Notes: a model not told the origin generated them from the letters alone. A stretch of DNA of 8,467 bases from Proteobacteria bacterium UBA6920 (GCA_002448875.1 DKAS01000188.1:1-8467), one strand, 5' to 3'. Shown: positions 1 to 5,895, counted from the first letter of the stretch. Numbers and translations: made by a program.

Positions 1-1
1 C

Positions 2-754
2 ATCACCGGCGCCAACGTCACCGGAACCGACCTCTCGAAGGAGCCGTTCTGGGAGCCGCTGATCGAGGTCATCGACTGGGCGGTTGGTAATGTCACTTCC
101 ACCCTGTGCTCCTGCCTGGCGACGCATGCGGTGATGCAGTTTCGCTATGGACAGAAGCGCCGCCACATGGGCGACAAGCAATGGGGGGTCTTCAGCCACC
201 GGGTGCTGGAACGGGCTCACCCCCTGGTCAATGACGTCAACACCGTATTCGATGTGCCGCATTCGCGTTTCAATGAGATCAGTCGGCAACAGTTCGAGGA
301 GGCGGGGATGAAGGTGCTGGTGGCGGGCGAGGACGCCGGCGTGCATCTGGCGGTCAGCGAGGATCTGTTCCGGGTGGTATTTTTCCAGGGGCACCCGGAG
401 TATGACACTATCAGCCTGCTCAAGGAGTATAAACGGGAAGTCAATGCCTTCATTCAGGGGCAGCGGGCGGATTACCCGCCGTTTCCCCGCAACTATTTTC
501 GCCGGCAGTCGCAGGCCATACTCGATGAATACCGCGACCGGTTGCTGCGGGCGCGGGCCCGCGGCGGCGCCATGCCGGAGTTTCCCGAGCAGCTGATCGT
601 CGAGCGCCTGGACAACACCTGGCACGACACCGCCGAAGCGGTCATCAACAACTGGATCGGCACGGTCTACCAGATCACCAATTTCGATCGTAAGCTGCCG
701 TTTGCCGCCGGCATCGATCCCGACGATCCGCTGCAGTTGAAGTCCGTGCTGTGA
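2..754 (+). CDS. metA: Homoserine O-acyltransferase, HTS/MetA family (5' truncated by window)
   Basis: The frame is open from the first full codon and the start lies outside the window. Proteins of this family acylate the hydroxyl of homoserine from succinyl-CoA or acetyl-CoA in the cytoplasm, the entry step of methionine synthesis. Seen here: an ITGA motif at the left edge; a TSTLCSCLA stretch whose second Cys (codon 113-115) aligns with the catalytic Cys of E. coli MetA; a VPHSR motif; GHPEYD, carrying the His and Glu of the catalytic triad; and a C-terminal NNW...VYQIT block like the MetA ending. Odd points: the residue aligned with the Gly/Glu acyl-CoA specificity position (after ITGANV) is Thr; there is an insertion of roughly 30 residues between GHPEYD and the C-terminal block; and about 20 residues follow VYQIT. 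The family is clear; the exact substrate (succinyl or acetyl, homoserine or serine) is not. The stop is TGA at 752-754. Confidence 0.88.
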   Translation: MTGANVTGTDLSKEPFWEPLIEVIDWAVGNVTSTLCSCLATHAVMQFRYGQKRRHMGDKQWGVFSHRVLERAHPLVNDVNTVFDVPHSRFNEISRQQFEEAGMKVLVAGEDAGVHLAVSEDLFRVVFFQGHPEYDTISLLKEYKREVNAFIQGQRADYPPFPRNYFRRQSQAILDEYRDRLLRARARGGAMPEFPEQLIVERLDNTWHDTAEAVINNWIGTVYQITNFDRKLPFAAGIDPDDPLQLKSVL

Positions 755-766
755 CGCCTGGGCGAG

Positions 767-817
767 GCTCCGGCCCTGTGCCACGGGACCTCGGGTCCGG
801 ACGGCACGGGCCGGAGC
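767..817. terminator. GC-rich two-tier stem-loop between convergent genes
   Basis: The outer arms 767-782 and 803-817 are complementary over 15 pairs with one bulged T on the left arm. Inside sits a second hairpin, GGACC (786-790) and GGTCC (794-798) around a 3-nt TCG loop. The structure lies exactly between the stop of the MetA-like gene (754) and the stop of the facing lipoprotein gene (835), which fits a bidirectional terminator. Neither side has a T tract, so it may instead be a 3'-end stabiliser or work with Rho. The pairing is seen directly; the function is inferred. Confidence 0.5.
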
Positions 818-834
818 AAGATACCTGGGCCGTT

Positions 835-1701
835 TTACTGGAGCGGGCGCAGGCGGATCTCGATGCGGCGGTTCTGTTTCCGACCATCGGCGTTGTCGTT
901 AGGAGCGATCGGTTGCGTTTCACCGAAGGAAACGGCCATCAGCTTGTCGCTGCTGACCCCGGATTCCTCCAGCAAGTGCACCACCCGCGACGCGCGGGCG
1001 CCGGCCAGATCCCAATTGGTGGGATAGACCTTGGCCAGGCCGCCGCTGATCGGTACATTGTCGGTGTGGCCGGATACCACGGTCTGGTAGGCGATATCCT
1101 TCAGCTCCTGGCTTACCTTGCGCAGCACCGTGACCCCGGATTTGTTCAGTTCCGCCGAACCGGAGTCAAACAGAATTTCCTGTGACAGGTTGAGGTTGAT
1201 GCCGTCCTTCATCTGCTGGATCTTCACCTGGTTGTCGTTCATTTCCTTGTTCAGCTTGGAAACCAGGTTGTCGTAGACCTTCTGGTTCTTGCGCTGTTGC
1301 TCTTCCAGCTCTTTCAATCTCGTTTCCTTTTCCTCCAGGGTGCTGGCGGTGCGCTGCAATTCCTCTTCCCGGGAGCGCAGCGCTTCGGCCGTCTGATCCA
1401 GCTGCGACGAGGCTTTCTGCAGCTTGTCCTCCTGTTCCTGCACCACCATGGCCTTCTTGCCCAGCTTGTCTGAGGTCAGATTCAGCCGCTGCGCGATCTC
1501 GGAATTCTGCGCTTCCAGCTCCGAAATGCGGTTTTGCAGCCGGGTGTTGTTGCTGGCCAGGGCGTTCTTTTCCTTGAGTACGGCCTCATATTCGTTCTGC
1601 GCGGCGTCATAGGCGGATTTGGAAACACAGCCACCCAGCAGACCGATCAAGGCCGCGGTCGCGGTCAGCCGGATGCCGGATTTCAGCAGGTGATATTGCA
1701 T
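835..1701 (-). CDS. OmpA-family outer-membrane lipoprotein with long coiled coil
   Basis: A 288-residue protein. Residues 1-24 form a lipoprotein signal peptide with lipobox LLGGC and acylated Cys25. The next residue is Val, not Asp, so by the Lol rule it should go to the outer membrane. Residues about 30-165 are charged, heptad-rich and Glu/Lys/Gln-rich, predicting a long coiled coil. Residues about 170-286 are an OmpA/MotB-type peptidoglycan-binding domain, with ILFDSGSAEL, GHTDNVPI, NWDLAGARA (N229, D231, R236) and a C-terminal RRIEIRL. The likely role is a non-covalent tether between outer membrane and peptidoglycan, with the coil as spacer. The start was chosen because AGGAGG lies 5 nt upstream of this ATG and the signal peptide begins directly there; the frame remains open to 1890 but that extension is Cys-rich and unconvincing. 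The nearest gene in the same direction is the unknown exported protein 283 bp upstream. Other relatives are Pal-like or YiaD-like proteins; none is a specific match. Confidence 0.9.
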   Translation of the reverse strand: MQYHLLKSGIRLTATAALIGLLGGCVSKSAYDAAQNEYEAVLKEKNALASNNTRLQNRISELEAQNSEIAQRLNLTSDKLGKKAMVVQEQEDKLQKASSQLDQTAEALRSREEELQRTASTLEEKETRLKELEEQQRKNQKVYDNLVSKLNKEMNDNQVKIQQMKDGINLNLSQEILFDSGSAELNKSGVTVLRKVSQELKDIAYQTVVSGHTDNVPISGGLAKVYPTNWDLAGARASRVVHLLEESGVSSDKLMAVSFGETQPIAPNDNADGRKQNRRIEIRLRPLQ

Positions 1702-1984
1702 TTTTTCCTCCTGGTTCTTGATAAGTAACGGCAACGCCCCGGCCAGGTCGGCGACAGCCGGGGAGGGATAATGAAACTCGTCCTGGATTTTTGTACACTG
1801 CCTGCACATTAGGCAACGTTCGATTATCATTTCTTGTATTAACCGATTCTTAAATATAACGGTTTTTCCCCGGCAAATCTGCCTACCCATTGGAATTTTT
1901 CACCACTGACAGTTCACGGGTGCGGCGGCAGGTGCGCCGATGACGCCTGCAGGATGGTTTTGCCAGCCGGTGGCGGCGGGGAGC
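1702..1984 (-). promoter_or_regulatory. Intergenic leader/promoter region of the OmpA-like lipoprotein
   Basis: This 283-bp gap contains no convincing gene. The segment about 1820-1880 is AT-richer than its surroundings and, read leftwards, holds a GATAAT hexamer (1823-1828) that could be a -10 box. No good -35 box lies at the right distance, so the promoter is only suspected. The end proximal to the upstream gene (about 1900-1984) has short imperfect inverted repeats but no T tract, so no intrinsic terminator is visible after that gene. Confidence 0.25.
1707..1712 (-). promoter_or_regulatory. Shine-Dalgarno that fixes the lipoprotein start
   Basis: A perfect AGGAGG on the minus strand, followed by five A residues and the ATG at 1701. 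It decides the start over the longer open frame reaching 1890. Confidence 0.85.
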
Positions 1985-2455
1985 TTACCAGCGGAGCTTC
2001 ACACCCACTTTGAGGGAGGGCGCATCGCCGTCATCATGATTATTGCCCATGGAGACGCCCAGTACATCGTCCTGGGTGCGCAGTTTCAACATCGTACCCT
2101 GATACGCCAGTCCCAGCTGATATTGCCAGTGCAGGCGCACGGTCGGCGCGTGCAGACCGGGTGCTGCCGGGCCGGCATCCAGTTTTTTCATGCGGATGAT
2201 TTTTTCGGGAAACAGGGCGTTTAACAGTACCCGGCCCAGGTCGCTACGCTGTACCCGGTTGCGGGTGCCCTGACGTTCCTGTCGGTAGGCGTTGCGGTTG
2301 TCGTCCGCCGGCTGATCGAGGATCTGGCGGCTGGCGGTGATTTCCTGGCCGAAAGACAGGTCCGGTACGTCGAGGTTCGCAGCCCAGGCCAGCGGCGACA
2401 GGCCCAGCATTCCACCGAGGGTGACGACTTTCAGTGTGTGTCCGCTGTATACCAT
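1985..2455 (-). CDS. Small exported protein of unknown family, possible outer-membrane beta structure
   Basis: A 156-residue protein that I do not recognise. Residues 1-25 read as a Sec signal peptide ending AWA, with cleavage likely before Ala26-Asn27. The mature part starts with an acidic stretch, then an Arg/Gln/Asn-rich segment (about 42-75). A C-terminal half with alternating polar and hydrophobic residues follows: about 103-112, 115-126, 130-137 and 147-156. It ends in LKVGVKLRW, whose terminal aromatic and alternation resemble the C-terminal beta-signal of outer-membrane proteins. There is no cysteine in the mature part, so no lipidation or disulfide. The start is supported by an AGGAG 8 nt upstream of the ATG. 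Its upstream region holds a near-perfect CRP-type site and an AT island, suggesting its own regulated promoter. The gene and signal peptide are well supported; outer-membrane location is inference. Confidence 0.75.
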   Translation of the reverse strand: MVYSGHTLKVVTLGGMLGLSPLAWAANLDVPDLSFGQEITASRQILDQPADDNRNAYRQERQGTRNRVQRSDLGRVLLNALFPEKIIRMKKLDAGPAAPGLHAPTVRLHWQYQLGLAYQGTMLKLRTQDDVLGVSMGNNHDDGDAPSLKVGVKLRW

Positions 2456-2578
2456 ATCCGCTGCTCCTGTGAGCGTTTCGCGGGTTGAATGGCGTGCTGT
2501 GAGTGTCCCGCGTTTGCCCCTTAATTCAACTCTACGGATCGGGGATTAGAAACGCTGTACTTTCTTCACGGGTTGAAG

Positions 2579-2594
2579 TGTGAATTAAGTCACA
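2579..2594. promoter_or_regulatory. CRP/Vfr-type binding site (TGTGA-N6-TCACA)
   Basis: The 16-bp sequence TGTGAATTAAGTCACA matches all ten conserved bases of the CRP consensus core, and flanking A (2577) and T (2595) also fit. It is centred about 131 bp upstream of the ATG at 2455, the only gene start it could serve, since no + strand gene begins nearby. A TCTAAT hexamer read leftwards (2545-2550) could be a -10 box. That would place the site near -48, between the usual class I and class II spacings, so the promoter itself is uncertain. Confidence 0.6.
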
Positions 2595-2734
2595 TACCTA
2601 TTTTACTTAACATAAAAACTCGGTGGAAATTAAGAATTGTTAGCTTATGTTGATATTTAATATAAGCTTATTATTAGAATATTATGATAATAAACAATGA
2701 GATAAGAGTAATCGATATAATTTATCGGTTGTTC
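2595..2734. other. AT-rich intergenic island
   Basis: By direct count only 20 of the 100 bases 2601-2700 are G or C, against roughly 60% in the surrounding genes. It contains a 7-bp inverted repeat (2642-2648 with 2662-2668), a TAAGCTTA palindrome within 2662-2670, and several TATAAT-like stretches on both strands, but no open frame of coding character. It lies between the stop of the DUF2461 gene and the CRP-type site. It could be an upstream activating or nucleoid-protein-binding region for the leftward exported-protein gene. No GC-rich terminator for the DUF2461 gene is visible. Confidence 0.55.
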
Positions 2735-3445
2735 TTATTCTTCTAAATTATAGGGAAGATCCAGGGCGTAAGTAATAAAGCGCATCATCGGCGACAGGGC
2801 GGTAAAAGCGGCATCCAATTCCTTGATGAATTGCGGGGTCGTAACCTGGACCGTAGCAACGGTATGCATGGCAAACAGACTCTTGCGACGTAAATCCTCC
2901 AGATGTTCATGGCCGGGGTCATAACCCCGGGGCGGGCGCTGCAGTTGGTCGCCGCTGATACCGTCAAAATATTTCCGGAATTTCTTGTTCTGCTTGATGC
3001 GCGACCATTCCTGGGGATTGTCGACGATGGTGTCACGAATGCGATTGAGCACCGGCGTCGGCGGCATCCAGATGCCGCCGCCGTAAAAGGTGTGTTTGGC
3101 TTCGATGTGCAGATAAAAACCGGGAGCGTGCGCGTCTTTGCCGGCCCGGTGCCGGAAATGGCAACCGATGTTTTCTTTGTACGGAGTCTTGTCATGGGCA
3201 AAGCGGGTGTCACGATAAATACGGAACAGTGATCCGCCGTTGGGGCGGGGGTCGGCGATAAAACAATTGCTGATCCGCGCCAGGCGCGGTGCCATGGCCG
3301 TGATCAGCTCGCACATGGGCTGCACGACCGACGCGCGGTAACGCTCTTTGTTGGCGTTAAACCAGTCCCGGTTGTTGTTGCGGGTGAGTTGCCTGAGAAA
3401 AGTGATAGCGTCCTGGGGGAGGCCGGGAAATCCCTGGCTGGGCAT
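2735..3445 (-). CDS. DUF2461 (TIGR02453) family protein
   Basis: A 236-residue soluble protein of the DUF2461 family, whose biochemical role is not established. Characteristic features: an N-terminal FLRQLTRNNNRDWFNANKERY segment (16-36); the conserved RIYRDTRFAHDKTPYKEN block (75-92); GFYLHIE (109-115) followed by GGGIWMP (122-128); and a C-terminal LP.. ending. The length is typical for the family. There is no signal peptide or membrane segment. The start ATG at 3445 has GGAG 10 nt upstream; an ATG at 3461 is out of frame. The gene follows the TlpA-like gene on the same strand after a 59-bp gap with no terminator, so it may be the last gene of that operon. Codon use resembles the neighbouring genes. 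Confidence 0.9.
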   Translation of the reverse strand: MPSQGFPGLPQDAITFLRQLTRNNNRDWFNANKERYRASVVQPMCELITAMAPRLARISNCFIADPRPNGGSLFRIYRDTRFAHDKTPYKENIGCHFRHRAGKDAHAPGFYLHIEAKHTFYGGGIWMPPTPVLNRIRDTIVDNPQEWSRIKQNKKFRKYFDGISGDQLQRPPRGYDPGHEHLEDLRRKSLFAMHTVATVQVTTPQFIKELDAAFTALSPMMRFITYALDLPYNLEE

Positions 3446-3504
3446 CGGTTGCTGGCTCCATGCTTGATATAACGATAAAAGTTGTTGTCTGGGTGGGTTG
3501 CGTC

Positions 3505-4053
3505 TCAGGGTGGCGTGGCAGCCAGTGTCTGGATAAACCGCAAGTAGTCCGGCGTCGTCCAGTCGCGACCGCCGAGGACGAGATAACGCAGCTTGCCCTG
3601 GGGGTCCACCAGAAAGGTCGATGGCAGGCCGCGTGGTTGCCAGCGCTCGGTTACCTGGCCGTCACTGTCCAGCAAGGGTGTCAGCTCCGGCGCTACGATA
3701 CCGAGAAAACTGAACACTGTGTCTTCGCTTTCCGCGGTATTGATCAGGACGATTTCCGGCGCTCCGGCTTTGATTTGTTTGGCGAGTTTGGCGACGGTCG
3801 GCATTTCCTGCCGGCACGGACCGCACCAGCTGGCCCAGAAGTGAACGAACACCCAATGGCCCCGGGACTGCTGCAGATCATAGGCGCGGCCGTCGATGTC
3901 CTGCAGCTGCAGGGGCGGGGCGGGTTGTCCGTCCAGAGTGATGACGCCGTAAGGCAGCATCGACGCGGCCCAGGCCGTGCCGCCTGCCAGCATCAGCGCC
4001 AGCATCAGCAGCAGGCGCGGCAAGCGCGGATCAAGGCAGGTTGCATTGCACAT
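3505..4053 (-). CDS. TlpA/ResA-like periplasmic thioredoxin-fold protein
   Basis: A 182-residue protein. The N-terminal hydrophobic segment (about 12-29, LLLMLALMLAGGTAWA) is a signal peptide or uncleaved anchor; cleavage after AWA is likely. The thioredoxin fold covers about 42-178. Its redox motif WCGPC lies at 76-80 (Cys77, Cys80) inside VFVHFWASWCGPCRQEMP, and the conserved cis-proline is in LPSTF (Pro144). TlpA/ResA/CcmG relatives reduce disulfides in the periplasm, for example in apocytochrome c maturation or copper-site assembly; which client is served cannot be read here. The start was chosen at the ATG that gives the signal peptide; it overlaps the 3' end of the upstream gene by 23 nt in another frame, a translational coupling arrangement. 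The frame stays open to 4428 but that extension is antisense-quality, Arg/Ser-rich sequence inside the upstream gene. The general fold is very secure; the specific function is unknown. Confidence 0.92.
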   Translation of the reverse strand: MCNATCLDPRLPRLLLMLALMLAGGTAWAASMLPYGVITLDGQPAPPLQLQDIDGRAYDLQQSRGHWVFVHFWASWCGPCRQEMPTVAKLAKQIKAGAPEIVLINTAESEDTVFSFLGIVAPELTPLLDSDGQVTERWQPRGLPSTFLVDPQGKLRYLVLGGRDWTTPDYLRFIQTLAATPP

Positions 4054-4600
4054 TGTCGATTCGTACCTTAATGTGGCCGGCGTCTTTTTTCGCCCCCAGG
4101 GCGAAATCGGCTTCGAGGGTAAACGGCTGCTCGGTGGCGATGAACGTGAGATTGCCGCCCACCGGTTCACTGGGTAACAGATTGCGCTGTTCCGGCAGCA
4201 GTGTCCAGCCGAACGTGGCCTGCTGGGCCAGCGGCAGTTGCGTCTGGCGCCAGAGCGTGTGCCAGTCGTCACGGCTGACGCGCCGTACCGGCCCGAAATC
4301 GGTGAAAAAACGCCATTGCGACAGATCCAGCCAGACCACCTGGGAGCCGTGATTGCGCATGCCCACGGTGATGAAACAGTGCTCGGCGATGATCTTGCGT
4401 GCCGCTTCGGGGAATTCCCGGCCTTCATAGAACGCGGTCATCTGTTCGCTGCTGCGGGGCACCAGTTGCAGCTTAAACCATTGATTATCTACTGCATAAG
4501 GCTCAGGTTTATCGGCGGCTGTCGCCGTGGCGGTAACAGACAGCAGCACGCAGGCGCGGATCAGGGTAGACTGCCGGTGTCGGTGAGGAGACTTGTTCAT
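4031..4600 (-). CDS. Exported protein of unknown family, coupled to the TlpA-like gene
   Basis: With the ATG at 4600 this is a 189-residue protein: a short basic N-terminus (NKSPHRHRQ), a hydrophobic stretch (STLIRACVLLSVTATATA), then mature sequence from Ala-Asp-Lys. An in-frame ATG at 4630 would add ten residues; neither start has a clear Shine-Dalgarno, and 4600 gives the more normal signal peptide. The mature protein is rich in aromatic residues, notably AFYEGREFPEAA, CFITVGMRNHG, WLDLSQWRFF, WHTLWRQ, FGWTLLPEQRNLLPSEPVGGNLTF. I do not recognise the domain. Excluding the signal peptide it has just two cysteines (75 and 186 from this start), near the middle and the extreme C-terminus, so a single long-range disulfide is possible. 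Its last 23 nt overlap the start of the TlpA-like gene, so the two are almost certainly cotranscribed and it could be that protein's client or partner. The location is well supported, the function is not. Confidence 0.8.
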   Translation of the reverse strand: MNKSPHRHRQSTLIRACVLLSVTATATAADKPEPYAVDNQWFKLQLVPRSSEQMTAFYEGREFPEAARKIIAEHCFITVGMRNHGSQVVWLDLSQWRFFTDFGPVRRVSRDDWHTLWRQTQLPLAQQATFGWTLLPEQRNLLPSEPVGGNLTFIATEQPFTLEADFALGAKKDAGHIKVRIDNVQCNLP

Positions 4601-4642
4601 CTGGGCTATGTTACTAAGATCCGTATTCATTGAGCCAGTCTT

Positions 4643-4664
4643 GGCGGCAAATCATTTGGCCGCC
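4643..4664. repeat. Inverted repeat in the divergent promoter region
   Basis: GGCGGC-AAAT and ATTTG-GCCGCC form a near-perfect palindrome (10 pairs, one extra base on the right arm) around a single C. It lies in the 54- to 84-bp gap between the leftward exported-protein gene and the rightward Nudix gene. The placement suits an operator shared by both directions, but a chance palindrome is possible. No clear -35/-10 pair is visible on either strand in this gap. Confidence 0.4.
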
Positions 4665-4684
4665 CGTTCGCGCCCGGGGGTGTC

Positions 4685-5140
4685 ATGAACCCGTCGGCTG
4701 CGCCGTCGGCCGCCGGCGCGATGCCTCGCGTCGGCGTGGGGGCGCTGGTATGGCGCGGTGAACAGGTGCTGCTGGTGCAGCGCGCCAAGCCGCCGCACCA
4801 GGGTTTGTGGACCTTGCCGGGGGGCAAGCTGCGCTGGGGGGAAACCTTGTCCCAGGCGGCGGAGCGGGAAGTGTGGGAGGAAACCTCGGTGCAGGTCAGT
4901 GCCCAGACGATAATTCATGTCTTCGAGTTGCTGGCGACCGCGGCCGGATACCATTACGTCATTGTCGATCTGCTGTGCCACTATCAACAGGGCGAGCCCG
5001 TAGCGGCGGATGATGCTTCGCAGGCCGCCTGGGTAGATTACGCGCGGCTGGACCACTGGCCGGTCGAGGAGCAGACCCTGGCGCTGGTGCGGGCTTACTT
5101 CCAGCAGCGGCTGCCCGGTTTGGCGCCCCGGGAGGGATAG
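4685..5140 (+). CDS. Nudix hydrolase (MutT/ADP-ribose pyrophosphatase type)
   Basis: A 151-residue cytosolic protein. The fold begins at about residue 14 (PRVGVGALVWRGEQVLLVQRAKPPHQGLWTLPGG). The Nudix box spans 47-69: Gly47, Glu53, then Arg61-Glu62-Val63-x-Glu65-Glu66, the Mg2+-binding helix. The usual Gly near the end of the box (REVxEExG) is Ser68 here. The sequence style (VLLVQRA...GLWTLPGGKL) resembles ADP-ribose pyrophosphatase/MutT-like members that cleave nucleoside diphosphates linked to another moiety; the substrate cannot be assigned from sequence. The start ATG at 4685 follows a G-rich GGGGGTG stretch; an internal ATG at 4721 just before the fold is an alternative start. The stop is 4 nt before the next gene and carries that gene's ribosome site, so the two genes form an operon. 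Confidence 0.9.
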   Translation: MNPSAAPSAAGAMPRVGVGALVWRGEQVLLVQRAKPPHQGLWTLPGGKLRWGETLSQAAEREVWEETSVQVSAQTIIHVFELLATAAGYHYVIVDLLCHYQQGEPVAADDASQAAWVDYARLDHWPVEEQTLALVRAYFQQRLPGLAPREG

Positions 5141-5144
5141 GATC

Positions 5145-5759
5145 ATGAATAAACTCTGGCATGGGATATTTTTCTGCGCGCTGATCTGGTCGGCGGTGGC
5201 GCCCAAGGATTACTTCACCTGGTTGCTGGAAGTACTGCCCGCGCTGCTGGCCTATGCGGCGCTACTGTTCACGCGGCGGCGTTTTCCCCTGACCGCGCTG
5301 GCCTATCTGCTGATTCTGGGGCACTGTATGATTCTGATGGTCGGTGGCCACTATACCTATGCGGAAGTTCCCCTGTTCGACTGGCTGCGTGACTGGCTGC
5401 AGCAGGACCGCAACAACTTCGACAAGCTGGGGCATTTCGCCCAGGGTTTTGTGCCGGCGGTGGTGGCCCGGGAAATCATCGTGCGTCGCGGGCTGGTGGC
5501 GGGCAGGGCCTGGAGCCATTTCTTCGTCGTTACCACCTGTCTTGCCATCAGTGCCTTCTATGAACTGGTGGAATGGTGGGTGGCGGCGCTGTCCGGTGAG
5601 GCGGCGGAGTCGTTTCTCGGTACCCAGGGGTATGTGTGGGACACGCAGTCGGATATGTTTCTGGCGCTGATCGGCGCGGTCACCGCCCTGCTGACCTTGG
5701 GTCGCTGGCACGATCGGCAACTTGCGCGCCTCGTCCAGATCCAGATGCCAACTCGATAA
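5145..5759 (+). CDS. DUF2238 (YjdF-like) integral membrane protein
   Basis: A 204-residue inner-membrane protein of the DUF2238/YjdF family, close to the usual length of about 200. Predicted membrane segments lie at about 5-20, 26-43, 49-67, 123-146 and 170-186, with a further weakly hydrophobic stretch at 97-112. Family signatures visible are NNFDKLGHFAQGFVPA (90-105) followed by REI, FYELVEWW (138-145), and FLGTQGYVWDTQSDM (157-171). The conserved His, Asp and Glu residues sit near the predicted membrane surface; no biochemical function is established for the family. The start ATG is 4 nt after the Nudix stop and is served by GGAGGG inside the end of that gene, so translation is probably coupled. 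No intrinsic terminator is seen after the stop. Confidence 0.9.
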   Translation: MNKLWHGIFFCALIWSAVAPKDYFTWLLEVLPALLAYAALLFTRRRFPLTALAYLLILGHCMILMVGGHYTYAEVPLFDWLRDWLQQDRNNFDKLGHFAQGFVPAVVAREIIVRRGLVAGRAWSHFFVVTTCLAISAFYELVEWWVAALSGEAAESFLGTQGYVWDTQSDMFLALIGAVTALLTLGRWHDRQLARLVQIQMPTR

Positions 5760-5812
5760 TCATTTGATTAACAATGGGATAGAACGATTTGTCGGGGGCG
5801 TTGCCGGCGCGC

Positions 5813-5841
5813 TTGATAAATATATAAGTAATTGCTAATAT
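5813..5841 (+). promoter_or_regulatory. Sigma-70 promoter with extended -10, for the DUF4395-rhodanese gene
   Basis: TTGATA (5813-5818, five of six -35 bases) is separated by exactly 17 bp from TAATAT (5836-5841, four of six -10 bases). The -10 is preceded by TGC, the extended -10 motif. The expected transcription start is near 5848, giving a leader of about 48 nt before the ATG at 5896. The segment is AT-rich within a GC-rich neighbourhood. Confidence 0.65.
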
Positions 5842-5884
5842 TCATCCCTCGTTGGCGGCCGCCCGGCCTGGAACCAGTAATAAT

Positions 5885-5888
5885 GAGG
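5885..5888 (+). promoter_or_regulatory. Ribosome binding site choosing the second ATG
   Basis: GAGG ends 7 nt before the ATG at 5896 but only 1 nt before the ATG at 5890, which favours the shorter form of the DUF4395-rhodanese protein by two residues. Confidence 0.6.
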
Positions 5889-5895
5889 AATGGAA

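Noticed and set aside
751..1185. Plus-strand open frame over the lipoprotein C-terminus
   Set aside because: It is antisense to a well-supported OmpA domain and shows no domain or ribosome site.
1702..1890. In-frame extension of the OmpA-like lipoprotein upstream of 1701
   Set aside because: The AGGAGG site and the lipoprotein signal peptide both point to the ATG at 1701; the extension is Cys-rich and unlike any signal or domain.
2642..2668. AGCTTAT/ATAAGCT inverted repeat in the AT island
   Set aside because: Seven AT-rich pairs with a 13-nt loop are expected by chance in such low-complexity sequence.
2711..2725. CGATA/TATCG pairing after the DUF2461 stop as a terminator
   Set aside because: The stem is only five pairs, and the extension pairs poorly on the transcribed strand; there is no T tract.
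4054..4428. In-frame extension of the TlpA-like gene into the upstream gene
   Set aside because: It is an Arg/Ser/Pro-rich shadow of the exported-protein gene and would bury the signal peptide.
4652..5206. Long minus-strand open frame across the Nudix gene
   Set aside because: It is a GC-driven shadow of the Nudix and DUF2238 genes; its product is Arg/Gln/Pro-rich without recognisable features.
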